Shown here: piece after piece, positions 8,201 through 16,765 of the stretch
Numbering within the stretch: the first letter of the stretch is position 1
How the letters are laid out: each line of letters begins with the position of its first letter
NCBI GenBank assembly: GCA_027487905.1
Contig: JAIYCR010000020.1
Location: forward strand, 62,001 to 126,000
DNA length: 64,000 nt
Reading direction: 5' to 3'
DNA from: Rubrivivax sp.
Lineage (GTDB): Bacteria > Pseudomonadota > Gammaproteobacteria > Burkholderiales > Burkholderiaceae_C
Notes under the pieces: model-generated
What the model was told of the DNA's origin: nothing
The model's database searches: none
What the model saw: the letters and a program-made list of their open reading frames with translations, nothing else
Program-made: the position numbers and the translations under genes

Positions 8201-9919
8201 GCGCGCGTCGCCGGTCAATCGGCTGCTGCGCTGGCGCCAGGCCGAGCCCGCGTCGGCCAGCCACCACAGGCCGGGGTCGAATCCCGTGAGCTGAAGGCGG
8301 CCCTCGGTGCTGCCGGCATCGGCCAGCACGGCCTGCCAGCGCTCCTGGAAGGTCGGGGAGGAAGGGGGCTGTGCTGAAGCGGCCGGGGCTGAAGCGGGCC
8401 GGGATGCGGCGGCGCCGGGCGGGCGCCGCACGACGAAGCCCCCGGTGGCCACCGATGCGCCGACCTGCAGGCTCAGCGAACGGACCTCCACCGCCTGCCA
8501 CCCCGCGTCCAGCCGACCCTTCAAGGCCACGGCGGAAAGCGCAGCCGGTGCATCCAGCCGCTCGCCGGCCAGGTCCGCCTCGGCCCGCAGCCTTGCATCG
8601 TCCGCCGCCCCACTCGAGCCGCTGGCCTGGGCCTTCAGCGGGCCGCTCAGCCGCATCGCGGGCAGGCGCGCGTCCAGCACTGGCAGGCGAACGCCGTCCA
8701 GGCGCAGCTCCAGTGCAGTGTCCTGCGGCGTCCAACGGCCCTGGCCACTCAGCGTTCCGGCCGCGGCCCGGCCGTCCGCCAGCTCGGCCCGCAGCGCGGA
8801 CACCTCGACCCCGGCGCGCGGGTCGGCTGCATCCAGGCGCGCCTGAAGGTCCAGACGGGACAGGGGCAGCGCGGCCTGCGCCGCAAGGCCGGGCCTGAGG
8901 TTGCGAAGCTGCGCTTCGAGCAGGAGGAGCGGGCGCGGCGCAGCGTCGCGGACAAGGGGCGCTGCTCCGGGGCTGCTCGCCGCGTCGTCCGGTCTGACGC
9001 GCAGGCGACCGGTCAAGGCCGTCGCCGGCCACTGCCCGCCCAGCGCCGAAAGGTCCAGCCGGTCGGCCTGGAGGTCCAGGCGCGGCAGGGGCCAGGCCGC
9101 CGCCGGCGTCACCTGGGCGTCCAGCCGCAGCGTCTGGCCCACCGCATCCAGCTGCCCGCTCAGTTCGAAGCCTTGCAGCGGGCCGCGGGCCTGCAACGCG
9201 AGCGTCCACGGTGGCACCGGGCCGCCCGGCGATTGCAGCCGGACATCGGCCTGAAGCGCCAGCGGCGCCTCAGCGCCGATGCGGGCGTCGCCGCTCGCTT
9301 GAATGCCCTGCCATTGGGCTTCGAACCCGTGCACTCGGTGGCTGCGGCCGCCGTCCGCCCCGAGCAGCAGCCCGGCCCGCAGTTGGCGCACCGGCTCGGT
9401 CTGCCCGGGCAGCCGCAACGAGTCGACCTTGATCGAGTCGATCGTCACCTCCAAGGGAAGCTCCAGCCGGTCCGGCAGGCCCGCTGGCCGACCCGTGGGG
9501 CCGTCCGCGGCTTTCAGTTCGACCACGGCGGCGCTCAGGCGCGACACCCGCAGCACCGCCCAGGTCGCCGGGCTGGGCGTCCAGTCGAGCGAGGGTGCAG
9601 CCCATTCGACCGCCTCCGCCACGACACGGGTGCCCGAAGGTGCCGCCGCCGGCTGCGCCGACCACTCGAGGCGATCGATGCGCAGGCCATCCGCCCAGGA
9701 CCCCTGCAGCCCCTGCACTTGGAGCCCTGGAACCCAGCCCAAGGTCCACCGTGCGCCGTTCGAGGTGGTGAGCGTCCACAGGCCGCCGCCCGCGATCAGC
9801 GCCAGCCCCAGCAGCGGCGGCAGCGCCCGTGCCATCAGCCGGCGGGCCAGGCCACGCCGGGGACGACCGGTCGGGGGCTGGCTTGCCGGCAGGGGCTGGG
9901 AGGGGTCCTGGTCGTTCAT
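5231..9919 (-). CDS. tamB: Translocation and assembly module protein TamB (DUF490)
   Basis: Very large (1562-residue) inner-membrane-anchored periplasmic protein that works with the outer-membrane partner TamA in envelope assembly or lipid traffic. One N-terminal transmembrane anchor (LPPLLGLALIAGGGLWTL) is followed by a long repetitive beta-rich body and the conserved C-terminal DUF490 domain (GTYAAYGQRLVLSRGNVVFAGPL, then LSWLVLGR, then VGYERSLNAATGSFQLIYRL). The ATG at 9919 lies 17 bases after the tamA stop and gives a typical TamB start (basic segment, then anchor); the open frame upstream is only a shadow of tamA. A Pro/Ala/Val repeat is encoded at 7194-7253. Length is at the long end for the family. 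Confidence 0.93.
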   Translation of the reverse strand: MNDQDPSQPLPASQPPTGRPRRGLARRLMARALPPLLGLALIAGGGLWTLTTSNGARWTLGWVPGLQVQGLQGSWADGLRIDRLEWSAQPAAAPSGTRVVAEAVEWAAPSLDWTPSPATWAVLRVSRLSAAVVELKAADGPTGRPAGLPDRLELPLEVTIDSIKVDSLRLPGQTEPVRQLRAGLLLGADGGRSHRVHGFEAQWQGIQASGDARIGAEAPLALQADVRLQSPGGPVPPWTLALQARGPLQGFELSGQLDAVGQTLRLDAQVTPAAAWPLPRLDLQADRLDLSALGGQWPATALTGRLRVRPDDAASSPGAAPLVRDAAPRPLLLLEAQLRNLRPGLAAQAALPLSRLDLQARLDAADPRAGVEVSALRAELADGRAAAGTLSGQGRWTPQDTALELRLDGVRLPVLDARLPAMRLSGPLKAQASGSSGAADDARLRAEADLAGERLDAPAALSAVALKGRLDAGWQAVEVRSLSLQVGASVATGGFVVRRPPGAAASRPASAPAASAQPPSSPTFQERWQAVLADAGSTEGRLQLTGFDPGLWWLADAGSAWRQRSSRLTGDARWAVQWPAVAQGSTDGVVERLAGMLGDLTLQLDPGSTLLAVPLRAEVRLQRAELATPLQVQGRVEAGGNRLALDASRLALTGKTAPTGQAVAGAEPRDRLTLALEAPALGTLRPWWRAAMAGQSASGTGPELAGALQARLKAEGQWPWMRTEGSFQARALRAGAASVAQAEGLLAASPWAGEALRLQLAFQSARQGGQVLDQGLLRVDGTLEQHTVGASVQARAIPPTLLRLLGAAPGEARADERSRWTLQTQGRWQVASGPASEPAAARAVSPPLPAGLEPALRAWLESRATQWTMQQVQARIEPARAGAPIALSPVVAAPVVAAPLVAAPVVAAPGAAVAPGLPAEWLAAQLSSLVVDVPGRPLPPPAVGAPTGTDTARPGVARSRVARADPLPPIGPSPLELPSPWQVRSGGGQLRSAAVTLQWERLRWQQSVAGQAGAFEADARLEPVAVGPLLQRLQPGFGWGGDLLVGGRLQARSGADPARDLQLDLRVERQSGDLFVDEGGLRQALGLSELAVALSARDGRWTLDLGTVGRRLGRLSGRIETPAAPGSAWPAAASPVQGRLLTQVDDLGVWGAWVPAGWRLGGQVRSEIDIGGTLGDRRLTGELRGDALTVRNPLLGVSITDGQLLLRLQGDRAQLEVARARAGAGTLVVTGGMAAEAGKPVTELQVVAEQFQLLGRVDRRIVTSGRARLRLEPGRFAVDGRFGVDEGLIDFSRRDAPELSEDVVIDGKPAPDEAGEVPVSRTEPTAIQIAVDLQLDLGERLRVRGRGLDAGLRGQLRVSSPANRLALNGTIRAVDGTYAAYGQRLVLSRGNVVFAGPLDNPRLDIQATRPNLDVVVGVSIVGPAAAPRVRLFSEPEMSETEKLSWLVLGRGSDGLGRSDAALLQQAAIALLAGEDGGSKDPISALLGLDTLSLSQSEGENTRDTVLTLGKQLNRRWYVGYERSLNAATGSFQLIYRLARRFTLRAQSGEDNSLDLIWTWRWQ
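7194..7253 (-). repeat. 15-bp tandem repeat, four units, inside tamB
   Basis: Four contiguous 15-bp units of consensus GGCGCTGCGACNACG (plus-strand reading) encode a repeated Val-Val-Ala-Ala-Pro block in TamB. Because 15 is divisible by three, copy-number change would keep the frame. Confidence 0.85.
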
Positions 9920-9936
9920 CGGCCGTTTCGGGGGCT

Positions 9937-11853
9937 TCAGAAGGCGATGCCCACGCTGACGTGCAGGCGCAGCCTGCGCACCGCCTCGCCATAGGCCACG
10001 TCCACCCGCAGGGGGCCGATCGGGCTGCGCCAGCGGACACCCACGCCCAGGCCGAACACCGGCCTCAGGTCGGCCCACCGGTCGGCGGCCTGGCCGGCAT
10101 CCACGAAGGCGGCACCCCAGACCGAGGGCATCGACGCCAGCAGCGGGCGCGCCATCTCCACGCTGGCCGTGGCCAGCATGCGCCCGCTGGACACGACGCC
10201 CGCCGCGTCGCGCGGCCCCAGTGACCGGAAGGCATAGCCGCGCACCGATTCGTCGCCACCCGCGCGAAAGCGCAGCGTCTCCGGAATGCTCACCTCCCGG
10301 GCGGCCTGCAGGTGCCCGAGCTCGAGCCGACCGGTGAAGTACCAGCGCTCGCCCACCGGCCGGTAGGCACTGAAGCGCCCATAGGCGCGGCCGAAGGCCC
10401 CGTTGGGCGTCGTCGTGGACAGCGCGTAGCCCAGTCCCACCTGCATGTTCGCCGCCTCGCCCAGCGTGGGCAGCAGCACGCTGTCCAGCGAACGCCAGAC
10501 CAGGTGGTAGTTGCCCGAGACCGCGGTGGCCAGCCGCGCCCCGGAGGCGGTGCGAACCTCGTCCTGCAGCGCCTCGGCGAACACCCGACGCTCGATGCGC
10601 TCGCTGTCGAGCGATGCGCCCGCGCGCAGCTGCCAGGCCTGGGTGAGCGAGTCGCCGGCATCGAGCCACTCGACCTTGCCGCTGACCAGGGCGCGGTAGC
10701 CACCGCGCAGCGGGTGCGAGGTGGCCTCGGTCTCCCAGTTGCGCTCGTCGCGGCCGAGCTGGCCCTTGTTGCGCAGCGTCCAGGCCAGGCCCGCGATTCG
10801 GCGGTGGGTGTGTTCCCAGGTCAGGCGCGGCCCGGTGTTCGCGCTGATGCCCACGCCCAGCGTGGCCTGCTGCAGCGGGGCCTCGCGCACCCGCACCAGC
10901 ACGTCGGCCACCCGGTCACCGTCGTCGTCCGGGCCGAGGGTGACGCTGGCGCCGTCGAAGAGGCCCGAGCGCCCCAGCCGCTCCTGCAGGTCGAGCAGCC
11001 GCTTGTCGGTGTAGGGCGTGCCCGGGCCGAAGTCCACCAGGTTGAGCACCGCGCTCTCGCGGTAGCGGGACAGACCCTCCACCCGCACCGCTCCCAGCCG
11101 GTAGAGCGGCCCGCTGGCAGCGCGCACTCTCAGGCCGGCGCTGGCCTCGTCGGTGGAGATGTCCGCCCGCGAGGCTTCCAGCGCCGCCTGCGGATAGCCG
11201 CGGCTGCGCAGCGTGGCCAGCACACCCGACTTGGTGGCGCTCCAGGCGTCCTGGGTGAAGGGGTCGCCGGGCCGCAGCGGCCAGTCGCGCAGCAGGCTGA
11301 CCCAGGTGTCCACCGATTCCTCGTCACCGCCCTCGAGCCGGTCCTTGAACTCGCCCTCGGTTGAAAGGCTCCACAGCGCCACCCGGGTCAGCGGCCCGGC
11401 CTCCACCCGCAGGCGCACGCGGGGCAGCGGCGCTGCGCCGCCGGCGGCCGGCTCCTGAACCTGCCGCGTCACCGTCACCGCCGCGGAGAAGTAGCCGGCC
11501 GTGCGCAGCAGCGACCGGGCCTGGCCGGGCGCCGCGGCCACCAGCCGGTCCAGCTCGGACGACGTGATGCCATCCGGCCCCGCGGCCAGGCGAAAGCGCG
11601 AGAGGTCGAGCTGGTTGCGCAGCAGCCGCGCCAGCGGGGCGGGCGCTTCGATGTCCAGCTCGAAGGCGGCCGGCACGCCCGCCACGCCCGCCACCGCGGC
11701 ATCGGCGTCGCCTGCGGGCGCGGCGCTCGCCGAAGCGGGCTCCGCGGGCCACCGGCCTTCTGCCTGCGCCCGCGCCGGACCGGCCGCTGCAAGCAGCCAC
11801 AGCCCGCAGCACAGGGCCACCGCCGGTGGCGGCACTGCGGGCCGCCGCTTCAT
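9937..11853 (-). CDS. tamA: Outer-membrane Omp85-family assembly protein TamA
   Basis: BamA/TamA-family beta-barrel of 638 residues. A signal peptide (VALCCGLWLLAAAGPARAQA) precedes a low-complexity Ala/Pro linker, POTRA-like repeats (for example VRLRVEAGPLTRVAL and LGAVRVEGLSRY) and the C-terminal surface-antigen barrel with the diagnostic GGDESVRGYAFRSLGPRD loop, ending in aromatic phenylalanine as Omp85 proteins do. The ATG at 11853 overlaps the stop of the VWA gene (ATGA), which sets the start. TamA and TamB are encoded back to back, as in other proteobacteria. Confidence 0.93.
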   Translation of the reverse strand: MKRRPAVPPPAVALCCGLWLLAAAGPARAQAEGRWPAEPASASAAPAGDADAAVAGVAGVPAAFELDIEAPAPLARLLRNQLDLSRFRLAAGPDGITSSELDRLVAAAPGQARSLLRTAGYFSAAVTVTRQVQEPAAGGAAPLPRVRLRVEAGPLTRVALWSLSTEGEFKDRLEGGDEESVDTWVSLLRDWPLRPGDPFTQDAWSATKSGVLATLRSRGYPQAALEASRADISTDEASAGLRVRAASGPLYRLGAVRVEGLSRYRESAVLNLVDFGPGTPYTDKRLLDLQERLGRSGLFDGASVTLGPDDDGDRVADVLVRVREAPLQQATLGVGISANTGPRLTWEHTHRRIAGLAWTLRNKGQLGRDERNWETEATSHPLRGGYRALVSGKVEWLDAGDSLTQAWQLRAGASLDSERIERRVFAEALQDEVRTASGARLATAVSGNYHLVWRSLDSVLLPTLGEAANMQVGLGYALSTTTPNGAFGRAYGRFSAYRPVGERWYFTGRLELGHLQAAREVSIPETLRFRAGGDESVRGYAFRSLGPRDAAGVVSSGRMLATASVEMARPLLASMPSVWGAAFVDAGQAADRWADLRPVFGLGVGVRWRSPIGPLRVDVAYGEAVRRLRLHVSVGIAF

Positions 11854-13022
11854 TTCACCAGCAGCCGCATCGCCCCTTCGAGGCCCGGAAGGGTCAGCGG
11901 GAACATGCGCTGGCTCATCAGCTGCTGCATGATCGAGATGCTCTGCCGGTAGCCCCACAGGCCCTGCGGCTCGGGGTTGATCCACGCGAATTTCGGGAAG
12001 GCCTGCGTCATGCGCTGCAGCCACACCGTGCCGGCTTCCTCGTTGTTGTATTCCACGCTGCCGCCGGGCTGCAGGATCTCGTAGGGGCTCATGGTCGCGT
12101 CGCCCACGAAGATCAGCTTGTAGTCCCGGTTGTAGGTGCGGATCAGGTCCATCGTCGACGTGCGCTCGGCGTGTCGGCGCCGGTTGTTCTTCCACACGAA
12201 GTCGTACAGGCAGTTGTGGAAGTAGAAGAACTCCAGGTGTTTGAACTCGGTCTTGGCCGCGCTGAAGAGTTCCTCCACCCGGTGCACGTGCTCGTCCATC
12301 GTGCCGCCCACGTCCATCAGCAGCAGCACCTTCACCTTGTTGTGCCGCTCCGGCCGCAGCTTGATGTCGAGAAAGCCCGCGTTCGCCGCGGTGCTGTGGA
12401 TGGTGTCGTCCAGGTCCAGTTCTTCGTCGGCGCCTTCGCGGGCGAAGCGGCGCAGGCGCCGCAGGGCCACCTTGATGTTGCGCGTGCCCAGCTCGAGGTT
12501 GTCGTCGTAGTCCTTGAACTGCCGCTGGTCCCACACCTTCACCGCGCTGCGGTTGCGGCTGCGGTCCTGGCCCATGCGGATGCCCTGCGGGTTCTGGCCA
12601 TAGGCACCGAAGGGGCTGGTGCCGCCGGTGCCGATCATCCGGTTGCCGCCCTCGTGGCGCTCCTTCTGTTCCTCGAAGCGCTTCTTCAGCGTCTGCATCA
12701 GCTCGTCCCAGCCCATCTTCTCGATGGCCGCCTTCTCCTCGGGCGAGAGCTCCAGCTCGAACTTCTTGCGCAGCCATTCCAGCGGAATGTCCTGGGTGAA
12801 GTCGGTCAGCAGCTCCACGCCCTTGAAGTAGGCGGCGAAGGCGCGGTCGAACTTGTCGAACTGGGTCTCGTCCTTCACCAGGCTCATGCGCGCCAGCACA
12901 TAGAACTGGTCGACGGTGGGTTCGATGACGCCTTGCTGGAGGCCCTCGAGCAGGGTGAGGTATTCCTTCACCGAGACCTTGAGCTTGGCGGCACGCAGCG
13001 TGTAGAAGAAGTCGATGAGCAT
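11850..13022 (-). CDS. CoxE-like von Willebrand factor A domain protein
   Basis: Cytoplasmic protein of 390 residues without signal or membrane segment. The N-terminal half is helical and charged; the C-terminal half is a VWA fold (KVLLLMDVGGTMDEHV at about 231-246, then KTEFKHLEFFYFHNCLYDFVW, then YKLIFVGDATMSPYEI). Proteins of this family pair with MoxR AAA ATPases and act as chaperone or metal-insertion modules on client enzymes; the MoxR partner is encoded at 15827-16681. The metal-ion site reads DxGxT instead of the usual DxSxS. The gene overlaps tamA by 4 bases. The client is unknown. Confidence 0.85.
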   Translation of the reverse strand: MLIDFFYTLRAAKLKVSVKEYLTLLEGLQQGVIEPTVDQFYVLARMSLVKDETQFDKFDRAFAAYFKGVELLTDFTQDIPLEWLRKKFELELSPEEKAAIEKMGWDELMQTLKKRFEEQKERHEGGNRMIGTGGTSPFGAYGQNPQGIRMGQDRSRNRSAVKVWDQRQFKDYDDNLELGTRNIKVALRRLRRFAREGADEELDLDDTIHSTAANAGFLDIKLRPERHNKVKVLLLMDVGGTMDEHVHRVEELFSAAKTEFKHLEFFYFHNCLYDFVWKNNRRRHAERTSTMDLIRTYNRDYKLIFVGDATMSPYEILQPGGSVEYNNEEAGTVWLQRMTQAFPKFAWINPEPQGLWGYRQSISIMQQLMSQRMFPLTLPGLEGAMRLLVK

Positions 13023-13052
13023 GGCAGGGCCACCGCGGGGCAGGAATCGCGC

Positions 13053-15113
13053 CTATTGTGGTGCGGCCCGCCGCCGACCGCCCTTGCGGTCGTGCGCGGC
13101 CAGCCAGTCGAGGAACTCGCGGTACCACTGGCGCGAGTTGCGCGGCTTGAGGATCCAGTGGTTCTCGTCGGGAAACCACAGCAGCCTGGCGGGCACGCCC
13201 TGGGCCTTCAGCGTGTTGTAGTAGGCCAGGCCCTGGGCGTCGGGCACACGGTAGTCCAGTGCCCCGTGCGTCACCAGCGTGGGCGTGCTGAAGCCGGCGG
13301 CCAGGCTCACGGGGCTTTGCGCATCCACGCGCTGCGGCACGTCCCAGTACCAGCCGCCGAGCTCCCGGCTGTGCCAGGCCCAGGCGTCGTCGGCGAACAT
13401 CGAGCGCCAGTCGAAACAGCCGGCGTGGCACACATAGGCCGCATACCGCCCCGCCGGCAGCTTGCCGTTCATCCAGGCCACCAGATAGCCGCCATAGCTG
13501 CCGCCGGTGGCGAACACGCGCCGCGGGTCGGCCCAGGGCCGCTCGAGCAGCGCCTCGGTGGCGCGCTCGATGTCGTCGAGCTCCAGTTCGCCCCAGCGGT
13601 GGGTGATGCTGTCCTTGAAGGCCAGGCCGAAGCCGGACGACCCGTGGTAGTTCACCAGCGCCACCACATAGCCCGCATGGGCGAAGAGCGGCGCGTTCCA
13701 GCGCCAGTGCCAGCTGTCGCCCATCGCGGTGTGGGGCCCGCCGTGGATGACGTGCAGCAGCGGCGTCTTGCGCCGCCCGTCGAACCCGGGTGGGTACAGC
13801 AGCCACATCTGAACCCGGTCGCGCGGCGCATCCGGCGAAGCCGCCGCACCCTCGTACCAGAACTCCTCGTGCCGCAGGGCGGGAAGGTCGGCCAGCAAGG
13901 CGTCGTTGAAGCCCTCGATGCGGCGCGGCGCCTCTCCCGGCAGGTGGGCCGTCACGCGGGAAGGATGGTCCAGCGCGTCGGCCAGCGTCACCAGCACCCC
14001 GGCGGCCTTGTCGAAGGCACTGACCCAGCCGCCGCGGACCACGGCCTCGGCGCGGCGGTCGGCCAGGTCGAAGCGCCACAGGTGCTGGCGCCCGTGCTCC
14101 TCGGCGGTGAAGAGCAGCGCCAAGGCGTCCTCCTCCCAGTGCAGCGGCGCCTGCACCTCGTGGTCCCACGGGGCGCTGAGCACCTCGTGCCGTGCGCTGT
14201 CGCGCCACCACACGGCCAGTTGCTGCGGCATGGTGTGCTTGCGCCCCTGGTGGCTGGCACAGAAGGCCACCGCACGGCCATCGGGGCTGTAGGCCGGCGC
14301 GCCGAAATCCCATTCGGCATCGGCGGCCAGGGTGTCGAAGCGGCCGCTGCGCAGGTCCAGCTCCACGATGCCGAAGCGCCCGTCGGCCAGCTTCCTGTCG
14401 GCCGGGTCGTGGGCGAACACCAGCCGGCGCGAGTCGGGTGAAAGGTCGAAGCTGTGGACCCCCGGCTCGCGCCGGCTCAGTTCATAGGCCGTGCCCTCGA
14501 AGAGATCGCGCCAGCGGCCGCTGTCCAGGTCGAGCAGGTGCAGGTGCGGCACCCGGCCCTGGGGCAGGGTGTGGTCCCAGTGGCGGTACATCGCCTCGCT
14601 GGTGGCCTGGCCGGTTTCCTTGCGCGCCTTGTGGGCCGCATGCGAGCGGGCCTGGGCCGCCGCGCCCTTGACCGTCGGGTCGACCCAGGCGACGAACACG
14701 ATGCGGCGACCATCGGGCATCCATCGAAAGGCCTCGATGCCGCCGGGGATCTCCACCGCCCGCTCGGCTTCGCCCCCGTCCGGCGCGATCAGGTACAGCT
14801 GAGGGGTCTCGTCCCGGCCGGCGGCGCCCTCGCGGCGGCCGAGGAAGGCGATGCGATCGCCCCGCGGGCTCCAGCGGGGTGACGATTCCGATGCGGAACC
14901 GGCGGTCAGCGCCCGCGGCTCACCTCCGAGCGTGGACAGCAGCCACAGCCGCGTCGAGCCGGTGTTGGCCTCCATGTCGTGCCGGGTGACGGCCACCACC
15001 GCCTGGGCACCGTCCGGCGACAGGCTGGGCGCACCCAGCCGCTCCAGCTTCCACAGCCGGTCCGCATCCAGCGAGGCGGCGTCGGTCGGGGCGATCTTTC
15101 GGGCAGCGGCCAT
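13053..15113 (-). CDS. S9-family prolyl-oligopeptidase-like serine peptidase
   Basis: Peptidase of 686 residues with an N-terminal WD40/beta-propeller-like half (repeated SPDG and SPRGDRIAF motifs) that gates a C-terminal alpha/beta-hydrolase domain. The triad is visible: Ser539 in GGSYGGY, Asp620 in GALDYRVP, His652 in DENHW. The layout matches acylaminoacyl-peptidase/dipeptidyl-peptidase-like S9 enzymes. No signal peptide, so probably cytoplasmic. It lies between the two halves of the MoxR/VWA pair, 30 bases upstream of the VWA gene and 21 bases downstream of a GNAT gene. True substrate unknown. Confidence 0.9.
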   Translation of the reverse strand: MAAARKIAPTDAASLDADRLWKLERLGAPSLSPDGAQAVVAVTRHDMEANTGSTRLWLLSTLGGEPRALTAGSASESSPRWSPRGDRIAFLGRREGAAGRDETPQLYLIAPDGGEAERAVEIPGGIEAFRWMPDGRRIVFVAWVDPTVKGAAAQARSHAAHKARKETGQATSEAMYRHWDHTLPQGRVPHLHLLDLDSGRWRDLFEGTAYELSRREPGVHSFDLSPDSRRLVFAHDPADRKLADGRFGIVELDLRSGRFDTLAADAEWDFGAPAYSPDGRAVAFCASHQGRKHTMPQQLAVWWRDSARHEVLSAPWDHEVQAPLHWEEDALALLFTAEEHGRQHLWRFDLADRRAEAVVRGGWVSAFDKAAGVLVTLADALDHPSRVTAHLPGEAPRRIEGFNDALLADLPALRHEEFWYEGAAASPDAPRDRVQMWLLYPPGFDGRRKTPLLHVIHGGPHTAMGDSWHWRWNAPLFAHAGYVVALVNYHGSSGFGLAFKDSITHRWGELELDDIERATEALLERPWADPRRVFATGGSYGGYLVAWMNGKLPAGRYAAYVCHAGCFDWRSMFADDAWAWHSRELGGWYWDVPQRVDAQSPVSLAAGFSTPTLVTHGALDYRVPDAQGLAYYNTLKAQGVPARLLWFPDENHWILKPRNSRQWYREFLDWLAAHDRKGGRRRAAPQ

Positions 15114-15134
15114 GGCGATCCTGTGGGGGAGGGG

Positions 15135-15725
15135 TCAGCGGGGGCGTGTGAGCTGCCAGTCCAGGTGCTGGCGGACGGCGGGCCACTCGGGCGCGGTGAT
15201 GCTGTAGACCGCGGTGTCGCGCAAGGAGCCGTCCGCGGTGACCTGGTGGTGGCGCAGGATGCCGTCGAGCTGCGCACCCAGCCGTTCGATGGCCCTGCGG
15301 CTCTGGGTGTTCAGCCGGTGGGTGCGGAACTCCACCGCAATGCAGCCAAGGCCATCGAAGGCGTGGCCCAGCAGCAGCCGCTTGCATTCGGTGTTGAAGG
15401 CGCTGCGCTGCAGTCGCCGGGCCGTCCAGGTGCTGCCGATCTCCACGCGGCGGTGCGTGGCGTCGATGTGCATGAAGCTCGTCATGCCGGCCGGGCGCCC
15501 CTGGGCGTCCAGCGCAGTGAAGGGCAGCATGCTGCCGGCCGCGCGCAGCGCCAGGCGCCGGGCGATCTCCGCGGCCATGCCCTCGGGCGACGGAACGGCG
15601 GTGTACCAGAGCCGATGGAGCTCGCCATCGCGCACCGCGTCGCACAGGCCGTCGTGGTGATCGGGCTGCAATGGAACCAGCCGCGCGTGGCGGCCTTCGA
15701 GCGTGATGGGGTCGGGCCAGCTCAT
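15135..15725 (-). CDS. GNAT-family N-acetyltransferase (RimJ/RimL-like)
   Basis: Acetyltransferase of 196 residues resembling the RimJ/RimL branch that acetylates protein or small-molecule amines using acetyl-CoA. Family landmarks are LEGRHARLVPL near the N-terminus, EIGSTWTARRLQRSAFNTECKRLLLGHAF (CoA-binding helix region), and EFRTHRLNTQSRRAIERLGAQ-like late motifs. The ATG at 15725 gives the canonical start; the frame is open further upstream only inside the MoxR gene. Spaced 21 bases from the S9 peptidase gene downstream, so probably co-transcribed. Substrate unknown. Confidence 0.85.
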   Translation of the reverse strand: MSWPDPITLEGRHARLVPLQPDHHDGLCDAVRDGELHRLWYTAVPSPEGMAAEIARRLALRAAGSMLPFTALDAQGRPAGMTSFMHIDATHRRVEIGSTWTARRLQRSAFNTECKRLLLGHAFDGLGCIAVEFRTHRLNTQSRRAIERLGAQLDGILRHHQVTADGSLRDTAVYSITAPEWPAVRQHLDWQLTRPR

Positions 15726-15826
15726 GCGGAGGAGGGCCGCGCGGTGCGACCGGCGTGGGGTGGAAGGGGCGCGGCGGTGGGACGGCGCCTGACCGGCAGC
15801 AGCGCAGGCCGAAGGCGGTGCGCCGC

Positions 15827-16681
15827 TCAGCGGCCCTGGCGCTGCATGAAGACGAGCTTCTCGAAGAGCGACACGTCCTGCTCGTTCTTCAGCAGCGCGC
15901 CCACCAGTGGCGGCACGCTGACCTTGTCGTCCTTGCTCTGCAGCACTTCGAGCGGGATGTCCTCGGCCACCAGCAGCTTGAGCCAGTCGAGCAGCTCGGA
16001 GGTGCTGGGCTTCTTCTTCAGGCCCGGCAGGTTGCGGATGTCGTAGAAGCGCTTGAGCGCCGCCGACAGCAGCTCCTTCTTCAGGTTGGGGAAGTGCACG
16101 CCGACGATGGCCTGCATGGTCGCGGCGTCGGGGAACTGGATGTAGTGGAAGAAGCAGCGACGCAGGAAGGCGTCGGGCAGCTCCTTCTCGTTGTTGGAGG
16201 TGATGAACACCAGCGGCCGGTGCCGCGCCCGAACCAGCTCGCGCGTCTCGTAGACATGGAACTCCATGCGGTCGAGCTCGCGCAGCAGGTCGTTGGGAAA
16301 CTCGATGTCCGCCTTGTCGATCTCGTCGATCAGCAGGGCCACCGGCTGCTCGGCGGTGAAGGCCTGCCACAGCACGCCCTGGACGATGTAGTTGCGGATG
16401 TCGCGCACCCGCGCGGCGCTGTCCGGGTCGGCCAGCTGGCTGTCGCGCAGGCGGCTCACCGCGTCGTATTCGTAGAGGCCCTGCTGCGCCTTGGTGGTGC
16501 TCTTGATGTGCCACTGCAGCAGCGGCAGGCCGAGCGCGCGGGCCACTTCCTCGGCCAGCATCGTCTTGCCGGTGCCGGGCTCCCCCTTGACGAGCAGGGG
16601 GCGTTGCAGTCGGGCGGCGGCATTCACCGCCAGCATGAGGTCGTCGGTGGCGACGTATTGATCAGAGCCGTTGAATTTCAT
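15827..16681 (-). CDS. MoxR-family AAA+ ATPase
   Basis: AAA+ ATPase of 284 residues, standard MoxR size. Walker A GEPGTGKT spans residues 33-40, Walker B ALLIDEID begins at 115, sensor 1 is FITSNNEKELPDAFLRRC (with the arginine finger region), and a C-terminal lid follows. MoxR proteins work with VWA partners, here the CoxE-like protein at 11850-13022, in protein maturation or stress response. It heads the minus-strand run towards tamB, with 101 non-coding bases before the GNAT gene. Divergent from the cytochrome gene across 84 bases. Confidence 0.92.
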   Translation of the reverse strand: MKFNGSDQYVATDDLMLAVNAAARLQRPLLVKGEPGTGKTMLAEEVARALGLPLLQWHIKSTTKAQQGLYEYDAVSRLRDSQLADPDSAARVRDIRNYIVQGVLWQAFTAEQPVALLIDEIDKADIEFPNDLLRELDRMEFHVYETRELVRARHRPLVFITSNNEKELPDAFLRRCFFHYIQFPDAATMQAIVGVHFPNLKKELLSAALKRFYDIRNLPGLKKKPSTSELLDWLKLLVAEDIPLEVLQSKDDKVSVPPLVGALLKNEQDVSLFEKLVFMQRQGR

Positions 16682-16696
16682 TTGCTTGGATGTCCT

Positions 16697-16725
16697 CGTT
16701 CAGTATAGGGGGCCATGCGTATACT
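16697..16725 (+). promoter_or_regulatory. Possible sigma-70 promoter for the cytochrome c gene
   Basis: A -10-like TATACT at 16720-16725 has a weak -35-like CGTTCA at 16697-16702, spacer 17. It sits in the divergent gap between the MoxR gene and the cytochrome gene. The -35 match is poor. Confidence 0.4.
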
Positions 16726-16765
16726 TCGCCGCCCTCAGGGCCCCTGCAGTTTCGACCCCGCGTCC

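Noticed and set aside
9937-14313. One giant frame joining TamA to the S9 peptidase region
   Set aside because: Only the part from 11853 downward reads as TamA. The rest is a shadow of the VWA and peptidase genes in another frame.
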